Positions 63,768 to 63,784 of a stretch of 63,784 bases of DNA are shown piece after piece (the stretch's first letter is position 1; each line of letters starts with the position of its first letter). The position numbers and the translations under genes are program-made. Under the pieces are notes generated by a model, which was not told where the DNA came from, did no database searches, and saw nothing but the letters and a program-made list of their open reading frames with translations. Location: the NCBI GenBank assembly GCA_949292785.1, contig CASFBK010000017.1:1-63784 (forward strand), in the 5' to 3' direction. This DNA is from an uncultured Eubacteriales bacterium (GTDB lineage: Bacteria; Bacillota; Clostridia; Lachnospirales; Lachnospiraceae).

Positions 63768-63784
63768 ATGGCAAGACAAAAGAA
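63768..63784 (+). CDS. Start of a gene cut by the window edge
   Basis: Only the first five codons plus two bases are present (M-A-R-Q-K). The start codon follows AGGAGG with good spacing and lies after a hairpin that hides this site. Mobile-element proteins often begin in this way, but five residues do not allow a family call. Confidence 0.6.

Overview
The window looks like a chromosome segment of a low-GC, Gram-positive gut anaerobe, most likely a Lachnospiraceae member (Clostridia). The signs are AT-rich DNA, strong AGGAGG-type ribosome sites, YesMN-type two-component regulators, ABC sugar importers without their own ATPase, KTGD/LPxTG-like wall-sorting ends, and a dense set of glycoside phosphorylases. 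The genus cannot be fixed from the sequence alone.

Layout. 1-3100: tRNA-Glu, tRNA-Cys, an SDR dehydrogenase, an LrgA/LrgB pair and a cytidylate-kinase-like protein. 3.1-20.1 kb: a starch and maltodextrin locus. It has a 1582-residue modular surface amylase, a cytosolic neopullulanase-type GH13, a MalEFG-type importer, a lipoprotein GH13, a YesN/YesM two-component pair, and a large solute-binding lipoprotein overlapping the kinase gene. 20.1-23.1 kb: an iron-sulfur aldo/keto reductase and a PF09818-type ATPase. 23.2-36.1 kb: a beta-glucan locus with a GH94 phosphorylase (laminaribiose type likely), an AraC regulator, a secreted GH16 laminarinase-type enzyme with four C-terminal carbohydrate-binding modules, a second GH94 and an ABC importer. 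36.2-40.0 kb: a broken LPxTG surface-protein gene. 40.0-42.1 kb: an SGNH hydrolase and an orphan TrpB. 42.3-54.7 kb: a beta-mannoside locus with LacI, DUF1861, an ABC importer, GH130 phosphorylase, GH13 alpha-glucosidase, a phosphomannose isomerase-ROK kinase fusion and a GH2 beta-mannosidase. 54.7-58.0 kb: an AraC regulator divergent from a GH112 galacto-N-biose/lacto-N-biose-type phosphorylase. 58.2-63.8 kb: an accessory island with small helical proteins, a 502-residue candidate type VII secretion (LXG/YwqJ-like) effector, duplicated membrane-anchored leucine-rich proteins that may give immunity, an AbiH phage-defence gene, and the first codons of a further gene.

How the genes work together. 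Each sugar locus has the same plan: an extracellular or surface enzyme (where present) cuts a polymer, a lipoprotein-dependent importer brings in oligosaccharides, and cytosolic phosphorylases or hydrolases finish the job. Phosphorolysis conserves energy as sugar 1-phosphates. None of the three importers has an ATPase gene here, so a shared MsmX-type ATPase elsewhere is expected.

The most notable new signals are: (1) a direct-repeat operator-like element with matching 20-bp and 50-bp spacings in three beta-glucan promoters and a looser copy before the maltodextrin importer; (2) the toxin-like island with duplicated candidate immunity genes, including a decayed third copy, beside AbiH; (3) the isomerase-kinase fusion; (4) a GH16 enzyme with an internal wall-sorting-like segment followed by a second signal-peptide-like segment.
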